Part shown: in pieces, positions 27,238-35,728 of the stretch
Position numbering within the stretch: position 1 is the stretch's first letter
Layout of the letters: each line of letters begins with the position of its first letter
NCBI GenBank assembly: GCA_031556375.1
Contig: JAVBTA010000011.1
Span: 133,312 to 197,311, forward strand
Direction of reading: 5' to 3'
Length of the DNA stretch: 64,000 nt
DNA from: BNXB01 sp031556375
GTDB lineage: Bacteria > Bacteroidota > Bacteroidia > Bacteroidales > Azobacteroidaceae
The notes under the pieces: generated by a model
Seen by the model: the letters and a program-made list of their open reading frames with translations, nothing else
What the model was told of the DNA's origin: nothing
Databases searched by the model: none
Made by a program: the position numbers and the translations under genes

Positions 27238-27765
27238 TTATTTATTTTCGTACGGATATTGATCGATACTTAAAAGCTCTACTTCGAAAACAAGAGTAGT
27301 ATAACCAGGAATCGGCGATTTCCCTACAGATCCATACCCCAAATCCCAAGGAATCCAGATTTCCCATTTGTCTCCAACGACCATATTTTGCAAGGCAATC
27401 GACATTCCGGCAATAACACCTCCGGAACCAGTATACACTGGCATGGTAACCGGAACTCCCGTTACACTGGTACCTGGATCAAAAACAGTTGTTTTATCAT
27501 AATACATTCCCTTATAAAACACCTTTGTTGTTGATGTAAATATCGGCTTTTCCGTTCCTACACCTGATTTAATGACCTTCTTATATATGGTACCAGGCCC
27601 TTCAGGAGTAGTTACAGCCTGATATTCCGTGCTGGTTGCTACGGCATTGAAAGCAGCTTCATTTGTATTACGCCAGGTATCATCATTATCGTCATCATCC
27701 TTACACGACGTGAATGCCAACACCAAAGGCAGGCAAAGCATCCATAAAAATATTTTTCTCTTCAT
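27238..27765 (-). CDS. FKBP-type peptidyl-prolyl isomerase lipoprotein
   Basis: A 175-residue lipoprotein. The lipobox TSC places the lipidated Cys at residue 21, followed by an acidic linker. The C-terminal FKBP fold shows the usual pattern KVFYKGMYYDKTTVFDPG, then the VIAGMSIALQNMVVGDKWEIWIPWDLGYG stretch (given in two parts: VIAGMSIALQNM and VGDKWEIWIPWDLGYG), and TLVFEVELL at the end. It should assist folding of envelope proteins in the periplasm. It lies between lemA and the DUF1080 gene in a leftward operon. Confidence 0.92.
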   Translation of the reverse strand: MKRKIFLWMLCLPLVLAFTSCKDDDDNDDTWRNTNEAAFNAVATSTEYQAVTTPEGPGTIYKKVIKSGVGTEKPIFTSTTKVFYKGMYYDKTTVFDPGTSVTGVPVTMPVYTGSGGVIAGMSIALQNMVVGDKWEIWIPWDLGYGSVGKSPIPGYTTLVFEVELLSIDQYPYENK

Positions 27766-27792
27766 TTATATATATTTTAAAACAAGGTGCAA

Positions 27793-28383
27793 TTAAAATT
27801 CTACTTTAGGGGCTTTTTCAGCTCCGGCTTCCGCTTTGAAATACGGTTTTGCAACAAATCCGGACATTCCTGCAATAATATTATTCGGGAACTTACGAAT
27901 TAAGGTATTATACTCACGGGCTATTTTATTGAACTCTTCCCGTTGATAAGCAATACGATTTTCAGTGCCTTCTAACTGAGCCTGAAGATCCATAAAGTTC
28001 TGATTTGCTTTCAAATCAGGATATTGTTCGACACTTACAAGCAAACGACTCAAGGCCGAAGACAATTCCCCTTGTGCAGCCTGAAACTGAGCCATTGTTT
28101 GTTCATTCAGATTCGTAGGATCGATTGTTACCTGTGTAGCCTTAGCACGGGCATTAATTACGCCCTCCAAGGTACTTTGCTCATGCTGGGCATAGCCTTT
28201 TACCGTAGCAACAAGATTAGGAACCAGATCTGAACGACGTTGATACTGATTTTCCACATTACCCCACTGTGCAGTAACCGCCTCGTCGGATTTAACCAGT
28301 TTATTATAAGTTCCTGTATACCAAAAGAAACCTATTGCAACGATAACGACCAGTACAATAATAACAATTAAACTTTTCTTCAT
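27793..28383 (-). CDS. LemA family protein
   Basis: A 196-residue LemA protein. A single N-terminal membrane helix lies at about 5-25, followed by a long helical domain with the family motifs YNKLVKSDEAVTAQWGNVENQYQRR (two parts: YNKLVKSDEAV and WGNVENQYQRR), DLVPNLVATVKGYA and ENRIAYQREEFN. Function is unsettled; family members are exported-face coiled-coil proteins. Its ATG overlaps the glyS stop (ATGA), so the two are translationally coupled. Confidence 0.93.
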   Translation of the reverse strand: MKKSLIVIIVLVVIVAIGFFWYTGTYNKLVKSDEAVTAQWGNVENQYQRRSDLVPNLVATVKGYAQHEQSTLEGVINARAKATQVTIDPTNLNEQTMAQFQAAQGELSSALSRLLVSVEQYPDLKANQNFMDLQAQLEGTENRIAYQREEFNKIAREYNTLIRKFPNNIIAGMSGFVAKPYFKAEAGAEKAPKVEF

Positions 28384-29930
28384 GATTCAGCAATTTTTTT
28401 CAATAAATTTTTCATACTTACCTTATCGGAAATAATATTCTCCAACTCAGCTATCGGAACACGTTCCTGTTCCATTGTATCCCGGTAACGGATCGTTACA
28501 CAATTATCATTTAAGCTATCATAATCTACAGTGACGCAATATGGAGTACCAATAGCATCCTGACGACGATAACGTTTCCCGACTGTATCTTTTTCATCAT
28601 ATTGACAATTGAAATTGAATTTCAATTTATCCATGATCTCACGAGCTTTCTCAGGCAATCCGTCTTTTTTAACCAACGGCAATACTGCCAGTTTAACCGG
28701 AGCCAATGCAGCAGGTAACTTCAGAACTACACGGATATCGCCTCCTTCCAGGGTTTCTTCGCAATATGACCCTGCCATAATACTCAAGAACACACGGTCA
28801 ACACCAATTGAAGTTTCAACCACGTAAGGCACATACGATTGATTCAATTCAGGATCAAAATATTGGATCTTCTTTCCGGAAAATTTCTCATGGCTACCCA
28901 AGTCAAAATCTGTACGGGAGTGAATTCCTTCCACTTCCTTAAAACCAAATGGCATTTCATATTCAATATCAGTAGCCGCATTAGCATAGTGAGCCAATTT
29001 TTCATGATCGTGATAACGATATTTAGCATCACCCAAACCAAGCGCTTTATGCCATTTCAAACGGGCTTCTTTCCATTTTGCGAACCAATCGAGTTCTTCT
29101 CCCGGGCGTACAAAAAATTGCATTTCCATTTGTTCGAACTCGCGCATACGGAATATAAACTGACGGGCAACGATTTCGTTGCGGAAAGCCTTACCAATCT
29201 GAGCAATACCAAAAGGGATTTTCATCCGCCCGCTCTTCTGCACATTCAGGAAATTCACAAAAATACCTTGGGCTGTCTCCGGACGAAGATAAACTTTCAT
29301 TGCTCCATCGGCCGTAGACCCCATTTCGGTGGCAAACATCAGGTTGAACTGACGTACTTCTGTCCAGTTACGGGTTCCGGATATAGGGCAAACGATTTCG
29401 TAATCCAGGATGATCTGACGCAAGTCATTCAGGTCACTATCATTCAGAGCTTTAGCAAAACGAGCATGTAGTTCCTCCATTTTTGCCTGATTTTCCAACA
29501 CTCTGGCATTTGTTTCACGAAATTGTTTTTCATCAAAAGCCTCTCCAAATTTTTTGGAGGCTTTTTCAACTTCCTTATTTATTTTATCTTCAAATTTTGC
29601 AATTTGCTCTTCAATCAACACATCGGCACGGTAACGTTTTTTAGAATCCTTATTATCGATCAAAGGATCATTAAAAGCATCTACGTGTCCGGAAGCTTTC
29701 CAGATAGTAGGGTGCATGAAAATAGCAGAATCGATTCCTACTACATTTTCATTCAACAACGTCATGCTATCCCACCAATATTTTTTGATATTATTTTTAA
29801 GTTCTACCCCGTTTTGCCCATAATCATAAACGGCACCTAAACCGTCATAAATCTCAGAAGAGGGGAAAACGAAACCATATTCTTTACACTGCGAAACTAA
29901 CTTTTTAAAAACATCTTCTTGCTGTGCCAT
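28380..29930 (-). CDS. glyS: Glycyl-tRNA synthetase (eukaryote/archaeal-like, single chain)
   Basis: A 516-residue class II aminoacyl-tRNA synthetase of the alpha2 type. Motif 1 region around YDGLGAVYDYG (residues 24-34), motif 2 around GIAQIGKAFRNEI (about 245-257), motif 3 around SIGVDRVFLSIM (about 378-389) and the anticodon-binding domain at the C-terminus (LAPVKLAVLPLVKK). It charges tRNA-Gly. A promoter with good spacing precedes it. lemA follows with a 4-bp overlap. Confidence 0.97.
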   Translation of the reverse strand: MAQQEDVFKKLVSQCKEYGFVFPSSEIYDGLGAVYDYGQNGVELKNNIKKYWWDSMTLLNENVVGIDSAIFMHPTIWKASGHVDAFNDPLIDNKDSKKRYRADVLIEEQIAKFEDKINKEVEKASKKFGEAFDEKQFRETNARVLENQAKMEELHARFAKALNDSDLNDLRQIILDYEIVCPISGTRNWTEVRQFNLMFATEMGSTADGAMKVYLRPETAQGIFVNFLNVQKSGRMKIPFGIAQIGKAFRNEIVARQFIFRMREFEQMEMQFFVRPGEELDWFAKWKEARLKWHKALGLGDAKYRYHDHEKLAHYANAATDIEYEMPFGFKEVEGIHSRTDFDLGSHEKFSGKKIQYFDPELNQSYVPYVVETSIGVDRVFLSIMAGSYCEETLEGGDIRVVLKLPAALAPVKLAVLPLVKKDGLPEKAREIMDKLKFNFNCQYDEKDTVGKRYRRQDAIGTPYCVTVDYDSLNDNCVTIRYRDTMEQERVPIAELENIISDKVSMKNLLKKIAES

Positions 29931-29953
29931 AGTTTACAATAAATTTTAGCTTG

Positions 29954-29984
29954 CAAAGTAAACGTTTTTTTCGCAGTTGCCCAA
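29954..29984 (-). promoter_or_regulatory. Candidate promoter for glyS operon
   Basis: Minus strand TTTG (29984-29981), 19 bases, then TTACTTTG (29961-29954), a 7/8 match to TAnnTTTG. Correct spacing and distance (24 bases) to the glyS ATG. Confidence 0.6.
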
Positions 29985-30003
29985 ATATGTGGGGGTTAAA
30001 AAA

Positions 30004-30696
30004 TTACAAGACTCGCCCTTCATCAGCATAACTGTAATATTTACCATCACAAAGAACCAGATGATCAAGCACTGCGATATCCAGCATCCTGCAAGAATCC
30101 TTTATTCTCCGGGTAATTCCATCATCCTGCCAACTGGGCTCTGCACTCCCGGAAGGATGATTATGACAAAGTACAATACTCGAAGCTAGACGGATCACTG
30201 ATTCTTTCAAAATAAGCTTGATATCTACAACAGTTTCCGAGACACCGCCCTGACTGACTTTCAAACGATCAATAACACGATTCGAACGATTCAGGAAAGC
30301 AACCCAAAACTCTTCATGAGGCAAATCGCTCATCAAAGGAAAGAAATATTCGTAAATATCATAACTTGAGGTAAACCGGGCCTGCTTGAAGACATCTTCA
30401 GCTTTTCTTCTTTTCCCCAGCTCCATTGCAGCCATTATACTCAGCGCTTTGGCTTCTCCGACACCATAAAAAGATGATATCAGCTGCTTTACTGAAACTT
30501 TACCTAATTGATTGAGACTATTTCCGACAGATTGAAGGATCCGTTGCGATAACTCGACAGCCGATTCATTCTTATTTCCGGAACAAATAATGATTGCAAG
30601 TAATTCGGCATCCGACAAGGAATGAATGCCTTTGAGTAGGATTTTCTCTCTGGGACGGTCTTCTTCCGCCCAGTTTTTCACAGATAGTTTTGGCAT
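30004..30696 (-). CDS. radC: RadC family JAB1/MPN protein
   Basis: A 230-residue RadC. The N-terminal helix-hairpin-helix-like region is followed by an MPN/JAMM domain with a complete zinc site: H178, H180, S188 and D191 (HxH, seven residues, SxxD) in the context CHNHPSG. Historically named a DNA-repair protein; the actual substrate of the metallo-domain is unknown. It is a single gene. Upstream (30716-30757) lies an imperfect hairpin. Confidence 0.95.
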   Translation of the reverse strand: MPKLSVKNWAEEDRPREKILLKGIHSLSDAELLAIIICSGNKNESAVELSQRILQSVGNSLNQLGKVSVKQLISSFYGVGEAKALSIMAAMELGKRRKAEDVFKQARFTSSYDIYEYFFPLMSDLPHEEFWVAFLNRSNRVIDRLKVSQGGVSETVVDIKLILKESVIRLASSIVLCHNHPSGSAEPSWQDDGITRRIKDSCRMLDIAVLDHLVLCDGKYYSYADEGRVL

Positions 30697-30715
30697 AAAA
30701 ATATGGTTTAGTAAC

Positions 30716-30757
30716 CCTTATTTCCCTTATCATCCATAAATAATAAGGGAATAAGGT
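30716..30757. repeat. Imperfect inverted repeat upstream of radC
   Basis: CCTTATTTCCCTTAT and, after a 12-base loop, ATAAGGGAATAAGG form a stem with a single bulge. It lies in the 184-bp gap between efp and radC, which holds no gene. It has no T-run on either side that would mark a strong terminator. It could stop efp transcription or be a protein site. Confidence 0.4.
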
Positions 30758-30880
30758 AGGTTGTAGACGCCAAATCAAGGCTACTAAGGTAGCTTGGCAA
30801 AATAAGGTTTTAACTACCCAGTTTTGATTCGGTTTAAATTTATTAAAATTCGGTTATCTTGATAGGATTCAACCAAATAT

Positions 30881-31444
30881 TTATTTTGCTCTTTCAACGT
30901 AAGAACCATCACGAGTATCTACACGGATTTTTTCTCCTTCGTTGATAAACAATGGTACACGGATTTCAGTTCCCGTTTCAAGAGTTGCAGGTTTAGTTGC
31001 ATTAGTTGCAGTATCTCCTTTCAGGCCTGGCTCGGTATAAGTTACCAGAAGCACTACGTGAGCAGGAAGCTCTGCAAAAAGGATTGTTTCTGATTCCGCA
31101 TGTACTACAACTTCAGCAAGATCTCCTTCTTTCAGGAAATCTACACCTGTAATGAGATTCCCGTCAATCGATACCTGTTCAAAAGTTTCGTTATTCATAA
31201 AGTTATAGCCCATGTCATCTTTATATAAGAATTGATATGGTCTTCTCTCAATCCGGACTTCATCTACTTTAACTCCGGAGTTAAATGTTTTTTCCAGGAC
31301 ACGTCCTGTTGTTACATTTTTAAGTTTGGTACGAACGAAAGCTGGTCCTTTTCCGGGCTTAACATGAAGGAATTCAATGATATAATAATATTGTCCTTCC
31401 AAATCAATACACATCCCGTTCTTAAAATCTGCTGTACTAGCCAT
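30881..31444 (-). CDS. efp: Translation elongation factor P
   Basis: A 187-residue three-domain EF-P. KOW-like domain I carries the loop PGKGPAF with K32 at the tip that reaches the peptidyl-transferase centre; two OB domains follow. It relieves stalling at polyproline. The gene is divergent from rpmH, with back-to-back promoters in the 179-bp gap. Confidence 0.97.
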   Translation of the reverse strand: MASTADFKNGMCIDLEGQYYYIIEFLHVKPGKGPAFVRTKLKNVTTGRVLEKTFNSGVKVDEVRIERRPYQFLYKDDMGYNFMNNETFEQVSIDGNLITGVDFLKEGDLAEVVVHAESETILFAELPAHVVLLVTYTEPGLKGDTATNATKPATLETGTEIRVPLFINEGEKIRVDTRDGSYVERAK

Positions 31445-31483
31445 AAAATAAATTTATTGGTTCAAAATCTTAATTATTTGTCG

Positions 31484-31491
31484 CAAAGGTA
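31484..31491 (-). promoter_or_regulatory. Candidate -7 promoter box for efp
   Basis: Minus strand TACCTTTG matches TAnnTTTG exactly, 39 bases before the efp ATG. No clean -33 TTTG. Confidence 0.5.
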
Positions 31492-31540
31492 TGTAAAATC
31501 ATTGAAAATGAAAAGTTTTCAGAGAAAAGCGATAAAAGTT

Positions 31541-31571
31541 TTTGCCTATTGAAAAAAAAGACATATCTTTG
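31541..31571 (+). promoter_or_regulatory. Promoter for rpmH
   Basis: TTTG (31541-31544), exactly 19 bases, then TATCTTTG (31564-31571): a full match to the Bacteroidota sigma consensus. The rpmH ATG is at 31624, giving a short A-rich leader. Confidence 0.8.
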
Positions 31572-31623
31572 CAGCCCGATTTACTTCGGAAAATATAGAA
31601 ATAATAATAAAAACAACATAGTC

Positions 31624-31776
31624 ATGAAAAGGACATTTCAACCTTCAAACAGAAAAAGAAAAAACAAACATGGCTTCCGCAGCAGAATGGAAACAGCTAA
31701 CGGACGCAGAGTATTAGCTTCCCGCCGCGCAAAAGGAAGAAAAAAATTATCCGTATCTGACGAGTATAACGGTTAA
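31624..31776 (+). CDS. rpmH: 50S ribosomal protein L34
   Basis: A 50-residue, very basic ribosomal protein beginning MKRTFQPSNRKRKNKHGF and containing SRRAKGRKKLS, the L34 signature. ATG 31624 gives the family length; an upstream in-frame extension to 31549 lies in the promoter and is rejected. The gene is monocistronic, followed by a hairpin terminator. The usual partner rnpA is not next to it. Confidence 0.98.
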   Translation: MKRTFQPSNRKRKNKHGFRSRMETANGRRVLASRRAKGRKKLSVSDEYNG

Positions 31777-31798
31777 TTAAAATATTTATCGAATACAC

Positions 31799-31838
31799 AA
31801 AGGGAATGAACTTTTTACGGGTTTATTCCCTTTTGTTG
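31799..31838 (+). terminator. Rho-independent terminator after rpmH
   Basis: AAAGGGAAT (31799-31807) pairs with ATTCCCTTT (31825-31833) and is followed by a T-rich stretch (TTGTTGTTATTTG). Confidence 0.75.
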
Positions 31839-31869
31839 TTATTTGTTTCACTCATATTATATATTTTTG

Positions 31870-31877
31870 TACTTTTG
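31870..31877 (+). promoter_or_regulatory. Candidate -7 box for the PASTA-rluD-ddl operon
   Basis: TACTTTTG matches TAnnTTTG, 20 bases before the ATG at 31898. The nearest TTTG (31842-31845) is 24 bases upstream, wider than ideal. Confidence 0.5.
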
Positions 31878-31897
31878 GGCATTTCAAAAACGCGTGT

Positions 31898-32506
31898 ATG
31901 AAAAAAATCTGGAATTTTATCTGGGACAATCCTTACATAAGAACAATCCTATTGGCAACAGGAATCCTGTTTGTATTAATTATAGCGACACTTTGGGGAA
32001 TCAGTATCTATACTCAACACGGCAAAGCTGTTACTGTTCCTGATGTTAAAGGCTTGTTAGTCTCTGAAGCCGCCTCATTCTTTGAAAAAAACACTTTACG
32101 TTATGAAGTGGTAGACTCTTCTTTTATCAAGAATAAAACTCCGGGAAGTATTGTCGAAATGACACCTCAAGCGGGAACTAAGGTAAAGGAAAACCGCATT
32201 ATATATCTTACCATCAACGCGTTCTCTACTCAATTATTTGCAATTCCTGAAGTAAAAGATCTGTCTCAACGTCAGGCTACAGCCATGCTTTCCGCCATCG
32301 GATTCGAACGAATCAACGTCGAAATGGTGAGTGGAGCTTATCGCGACCTTGTTGTAGGACTAAAAGCCAACGGAAAAGATGTAAATGCAGGCGATAAACT
32401 ACCAGCGACCAGCAGATTAACATTACTGGTAAGTTCCGGAAACGGCTCTACACAAGAAGCTGACTCTGTTGTAATTGATACCACTTCTGAAGAATCCTGG
32501 TTCTAA
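31898..32506 (+). CDS. PASTA-domain membrane protein
   Basis: A 202-residue protein with one N-terminal membrane helix (about residues 15-38, ILLATGILFVLIIATLWGI) and two PASTA repeats outside: about 45-110 (TVPDVKGLLVSEAASFF) and about 115-190 (IPEVKDLSQRQATAML). PASTA repeats bind or sense peptidoglycan or lipid II. No kinase or transpeptidase domain is attached, so it may be a scaffold or sensor. It is the first gene of an operon with rluD and ddl (4-bp gap to rluD). Confidence 0.88.
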   Translation: MKKIWNFIWDNPYIRTILLATGILFVLIIATLWGISIYTQHGKAVTVPDVKGLLVSEAASFFEKNTLRYEVVDSSFIKNKTPGSIVEMTPQAGTKVKENRIIYLTINAFSTQLFAIPEVKDLSQRQATAMLSAIGFERINVEMVSGAYRDLVVGLKANGKDVNAGDKLPATSRLTLLVSSGNGSTQEADSVVIDTTSEESWF

Positions 32507-32510
32507 CCTC

Positions 32511-33581
32511 ATGGAAGATTTTTTCGACGATATAGAAGACGAATTGGACGAATCCGGGATTCCGGAAGATTCCACCGGAGAACTTTATGAGCATTATCGT
32601 TTCGTTGCGGATAAAGGGCAAGGCTTATTAAGAGTTGACAAATTCTTATCCGTACGTATCGAGAATGCCTCCCGTAACCGTATTCAACAAGCTGCCGACG
32701 CGGGATATATCCTTGTAAACGGAAAACCAGTCAAGTCTAACTACAAAGTCAAGCCTCTCGACCTCATTACCATCATGATGGATTATCCTCGTCGTGAATT
32801 AGAGATAATTCCGGAAGATATCCCCCTCGACATTGTTTATGAAGACAACGATGTAATGGTGGTCAATAAACCTGCCGGTCTGGTGGTACATCCCGGGCAT
32901 GGGAACTACACAGGCACTCTGGTTAACGGAATCGCCTGGCACCTGAAAGACAATATCGATTTCGATGCAAAAGACCCGCGACTCGGTCTTGTACACCGTA
33001 TAGATAAAGACACATCCGGTTTATTAGTTATTGCAAAAAATCCTAATGCAAAAACCCATTTGGGACATCAGTTCTTCAACAAAACAACCCGTAGGAAATA
33101 CATTGCTCTAGTCTGGGGTAATGTAAAAGACGATGAAGGAACTATAGAGGGAAATATAGCCAGAAATCCGAAAGATAAATTACAAATGACTGTTTTTCCT
33201 AATGGTGACCTGGGAAAACCGGCAGTCACACATTATAAAGTCCTTGAACGATTAGGTTATGTCACTCTGGTAGAATGCCGTTTAGAAACCGGACGCACAC
33301 ATCAGATCAGGGTACACATGAAATACATAGGACACACCCTATTTAATGATACCCGTTACGGTGGAGATCAGATATTAAAAGGAAATCATCATACCAAATA
33401 TAAACAGTTCATTCAGAACTGCTTCGAATTATGTCCACGACAAGCTTTACATGCCGAAACACTGGGCTTTGTCCATCCGGTAACAGGAGAAGAAATCTTT
33501 TTCGAGACTCCTCTTCCGAATGATATGAAACAACTGATTGAAAAATGGAGAAATTATTCAAATTTATTGAACGATGAGTAA
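32511..33581 (+). CDS. rluD: RluD-type 23S rRNA pseudouridine synthase
   Basis: A 356-residue RluA/RluD family enzyme. An acidic N-terminus precedes an S4 RNA-binding domain (about 38-95; RIQQAADAGYILVNGK) and the catalytic domain with D165 in HRIDKDTSGLL. RluD modifies the 23S helix 69 uridines. ATG 32511 is used; an earlier in-frame start at 32475 lies inside the PASTA gene. It overlaps ddl by 8 bp. Confidence 0.93.
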   Translation: MEDFFDDIEDELDESGIPEDSTGELYEHYRFVADKGQGLLRVDKFLSVRIENASRNRIQQAADAGYILVNGKPVKSNYKVKPLDLITIMMDYPRRELEIIPEDIPLDIVYEDNDVMVVNKPAGLVVHPGHGNYTGTLVNGIAWHLKDNIDFDAKDPRLGLVHRIDKDTSGLLVIAKNPNAKTHLGHQFFNKTTRRKYIALVWGNVKDDEGTIEGNIARNPKDKLQMTVFPNGDLGKPAVTHYKVLERLGYVTLVECRLETGRTHQIRVHMKYIGHTLFNDTRYGGDQILKGNHHTKYKQFIQNCFELCPRQALHAETLGFVHPVTGEEIFFETPLPNDMKQLIEKWRNYSNLLNDE

Positions 33582-34557
33582 AAAAAATATTGCAATTATA
33601 GCCGGAGGGGACTCTTCAGAATACGTAATTTCACTGAAAAGCGCACAAGGAGTCTATTCTTTTATAGATAAAGAAAAATACAATTTATATATTGTATTAA
33701 TCAAAAAAGGAGACTGGCACGTTGAATTGGGAAATAATCAGACTGCTCCAATCGATAAAAACGATTTCAGCTTTACTTTCAATGGAAAGAAAGTTTGTTT
33801 TGACTTTGCATATATCACTATCCATGGCACTCCGGGCGAAAACGGACGATTACAAGGTTATTTCGATGTGATCGGACTGCCCTACTCTTGCTGTGGTGTT
33901 CTAGCCGCTGCCCTGACCTTCAATAAGTTTGTCTGTAATAATTACCTGAAAAGTATGGGTATACTCACTGCCGACTCTATCCGGTTAATGAACAAACAAC
34001 TCCCGGTGTCCGCTGAAGTCGTTGAACGTCTGGGCCTTCCAGTATTTGTAAAACCGAATGACGGTGGATCCAGTTGCGGAACAACAAAAGTAAAATCACA
34101 GGAAGAGCTGATTCCGGCTATACAAAAAGCCTTCGACGAAGGAGATGAAGTTATTATTGAAAGCTTTATGTCCGGGATAGAAGTGACTTGTGGGTGTTAT
34201 AAAATAAAAGGGAAAGAAGTCGTTTTTCCCTTGACCGAGGTTGTCAGTAAAAATGAATTTTTCGATTTTGAGGCTAAATACAATGCGGATAAAGTAGACG
34301 AAATTACTCCGGCCCGTATTTCCAAGGAATTAACGAAACAAATACAATCCCTGACATCCAAAGTTTATGATATGATCGGGGCAAAAGGCATCATCCGGGC
34401 CGATTATATCATATCTTCGGAAAATGTAATCAGGATACTGGAAGTCAATACAACCCCAGGCATGACGACTACCAGTTTTATCCCACAGCAGGTAAGAGCT
34501 GCCGGATTGGAGATCAAAGATGTAATGACCGAGATTATAGAAAACGAATTGAATTAA
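33574..34557 (+). CDS. ddl: D-alanine--D-alanine ligase
   Basis: A 327-residue ATP-grasp ligase that makes the D-Ala-D-Ala terminus of murein precursors. The N-terminal GGDSSEYVISLKSA loop (11-24), HGTPGENGRLQGYF (near 90-103), the ATP-grasp lysine segment VFVKPNDGGSSCGTTK (about 157-172) and the C-terminal EVNTTPGMTTTSF motif are all present. In many bacteria ddl sits in the dcw cluster; here it is in a separate operon with PASTA and rluD genes. Confidence 0.97.
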   Translation: MSKKNIAIIAGGDSSEYVISLKSAQGVYSFIDKEKYNLYIVLIKKGDWHVELGNNQTAPIDKNDFSFTFNGKKVCFDFAYITIHGTPGENGRLQGYFDVIGLPYSCCGVLAAALTFNKFVCNNYLKSMGILTADSIRLMNKQLPVSAEVVERLGLPVFVKPNDGGSSCGTTKVKSQEELIPAIQKAFDEGDEVIIESFMSGIEVTCGCYKIKGKEVVFPLTEVVSKNEFFDFEAKYNADKVDEITPARISKELTKQIQSLTSKVYDMIGAKGIIRADYIISSENVIRILEVNTTPGMTTTSFIPQQVRAAGLEIKDVMTEIIENELN

Positions 34558-34570
34558 AAATATCATAATT

Positions 34571-35725
34571 ATGGAAAATATGGCGGAATTTGATGACATT
34601 CGTCCTTATCGCGACGAAGAAGTTGTTCCCACCATTGAACGGCTTTTAAAAGACCCGGAATTTAAGAGGGTTATTCATTTCATAATGCCTTCTGTAGATT
34701 GGGAAGAATTTGAAAAAACAATGAGATCGTTCAATAACACTCATGATTTTCAACATACCATAGTAAAAGATATGGTATTCTTCCTTTTGAGTAAATCAGC
34801 AGAAAAAGTCGATTGCTCAGGATTCGAAAATATAGAAAATAATCAAGCCTGCACCTTCGTTTCGAATCACCGGGATATTGTGTTAGACGCATCTATTTTG
34901 TGCTCCTTATTATCTATAAATGGCCGTGACACATCCGAAATCGCAATTGGAGACAATTTATTGATTCAACCCTGGATAAACGATATCGTCAGACTAAACA
35001 AAAGTTTTATCGTCAAACGCGGTGTTGCCGGTCGCCAGATGTTTGAGATATCAAAACATCTCTCGGAATACATTCATTACGCTATCACTCAGAAAAAACA
35101 ATCGGTCTGGATCGCTCAACGAGAAGGACGGGCTAAAAATTCAGACGATCGCACGCAGGATAGTTTACTTAAAATGTTAAGCATGGGAAGTGATAAAAAA
35201 TTCCTTGAAAGCATTGAAGAATTAAACATTACTCCACTTTCCCTTTCATACGAATATGACCCTTGCGACTACTTAAAAGCCAAGGAATTCCAACAAAAAC
35301 GGGATAATCCCGAATTCAAAAAATCGCCCAAGGACGACCTGAACAATATGGAAACCGGGATCTTTGGTTTCAAAGGAAATATTCACTTCCAAATTGGCAG
35401 ACCAATCAATCGTTTTTTACCGGAAATAGACAAAAATCTGGACAAAAACGAAGTTGTTTCTGCTGTTGCGAATCTTATTGACCGGGAAATCTTCTTAAAT
35501 TATCGCTTTTATCCTGTCAACTACATTGCATACGATCGTCTATGGGGCGATAATAAAGCATTTAGTGAAAAATATTCGGAAGAAGATATCCGCAATTTCG
35601 ATGATTATATGCAGAAAAAACTGGATTTAATCGACTTACCTAATAAAGATATTGCTTATCTTTCGGAAAAATTAATGGAAATGTATGCTTTTCCTGTTAA
35701 GAATTATTTATCCGTAAATGAGTAA
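34571..35725 (+). CDS. PlsC-like 1-acyl-glycerol-phosphate acyltransferase family protein
   Basis: A 384-residue acyltransferase. The catalytic HX4D motif is SNHRDIVLD (about 96-104) and the second block is IWI/WIAQREGRAKNS near 178-190. It is larger than canonical PlsC, with an N-terminal helical extension of about 80 residues and a long C-terminal part, and lacks an evident membrane helix. It probably transfers an acyl group in phospholipid or lipid A-related metabolism; the acceptor is not evident. It lies 13 bp after ddl and 3 bp before nadE. Confidence 0.8.
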   Translation: MENMAEFDDIRPYRDEEVVPTIERLLKDPEFKRVIHFIMPSVDWEEFEKTMRSFNNTHDFQHTIVKDMVFFLLSKSAEKVDCSGFENIENNQACTFVSNHRDIVLDASILCSLLSINGRDTSEIAIGDNLLIQPWINDIVRLNKSFIVKRGVAGRQMFEISKHLSEYIHYAITQKKQSVWIAQREGRAKNSDDRTQDSLLKMLSMGSDKKFLESIEELNITPLSLSYEYDPCDYLKAKEFQQKRDNPEFKKSPKDDLNNMETGIFGFKGNIHFQIGRPINRFLPEIDKNLDKNEVVSAVANLIDREIFLNYRFYPVNYIAYDRLWGDNKAFSEKYSEEDIRNFDDYMQKKLDLIDLPNKDIAYLSEKLMEMYAFPVKNYLSVNE

Positions 35726-35728
35726 ATT

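Noticed and set aside
28839..29471. 210-codon open frame opposite glyS
   Set aside because: Antisense shadow of glyS; low-complexity translation and no domain.
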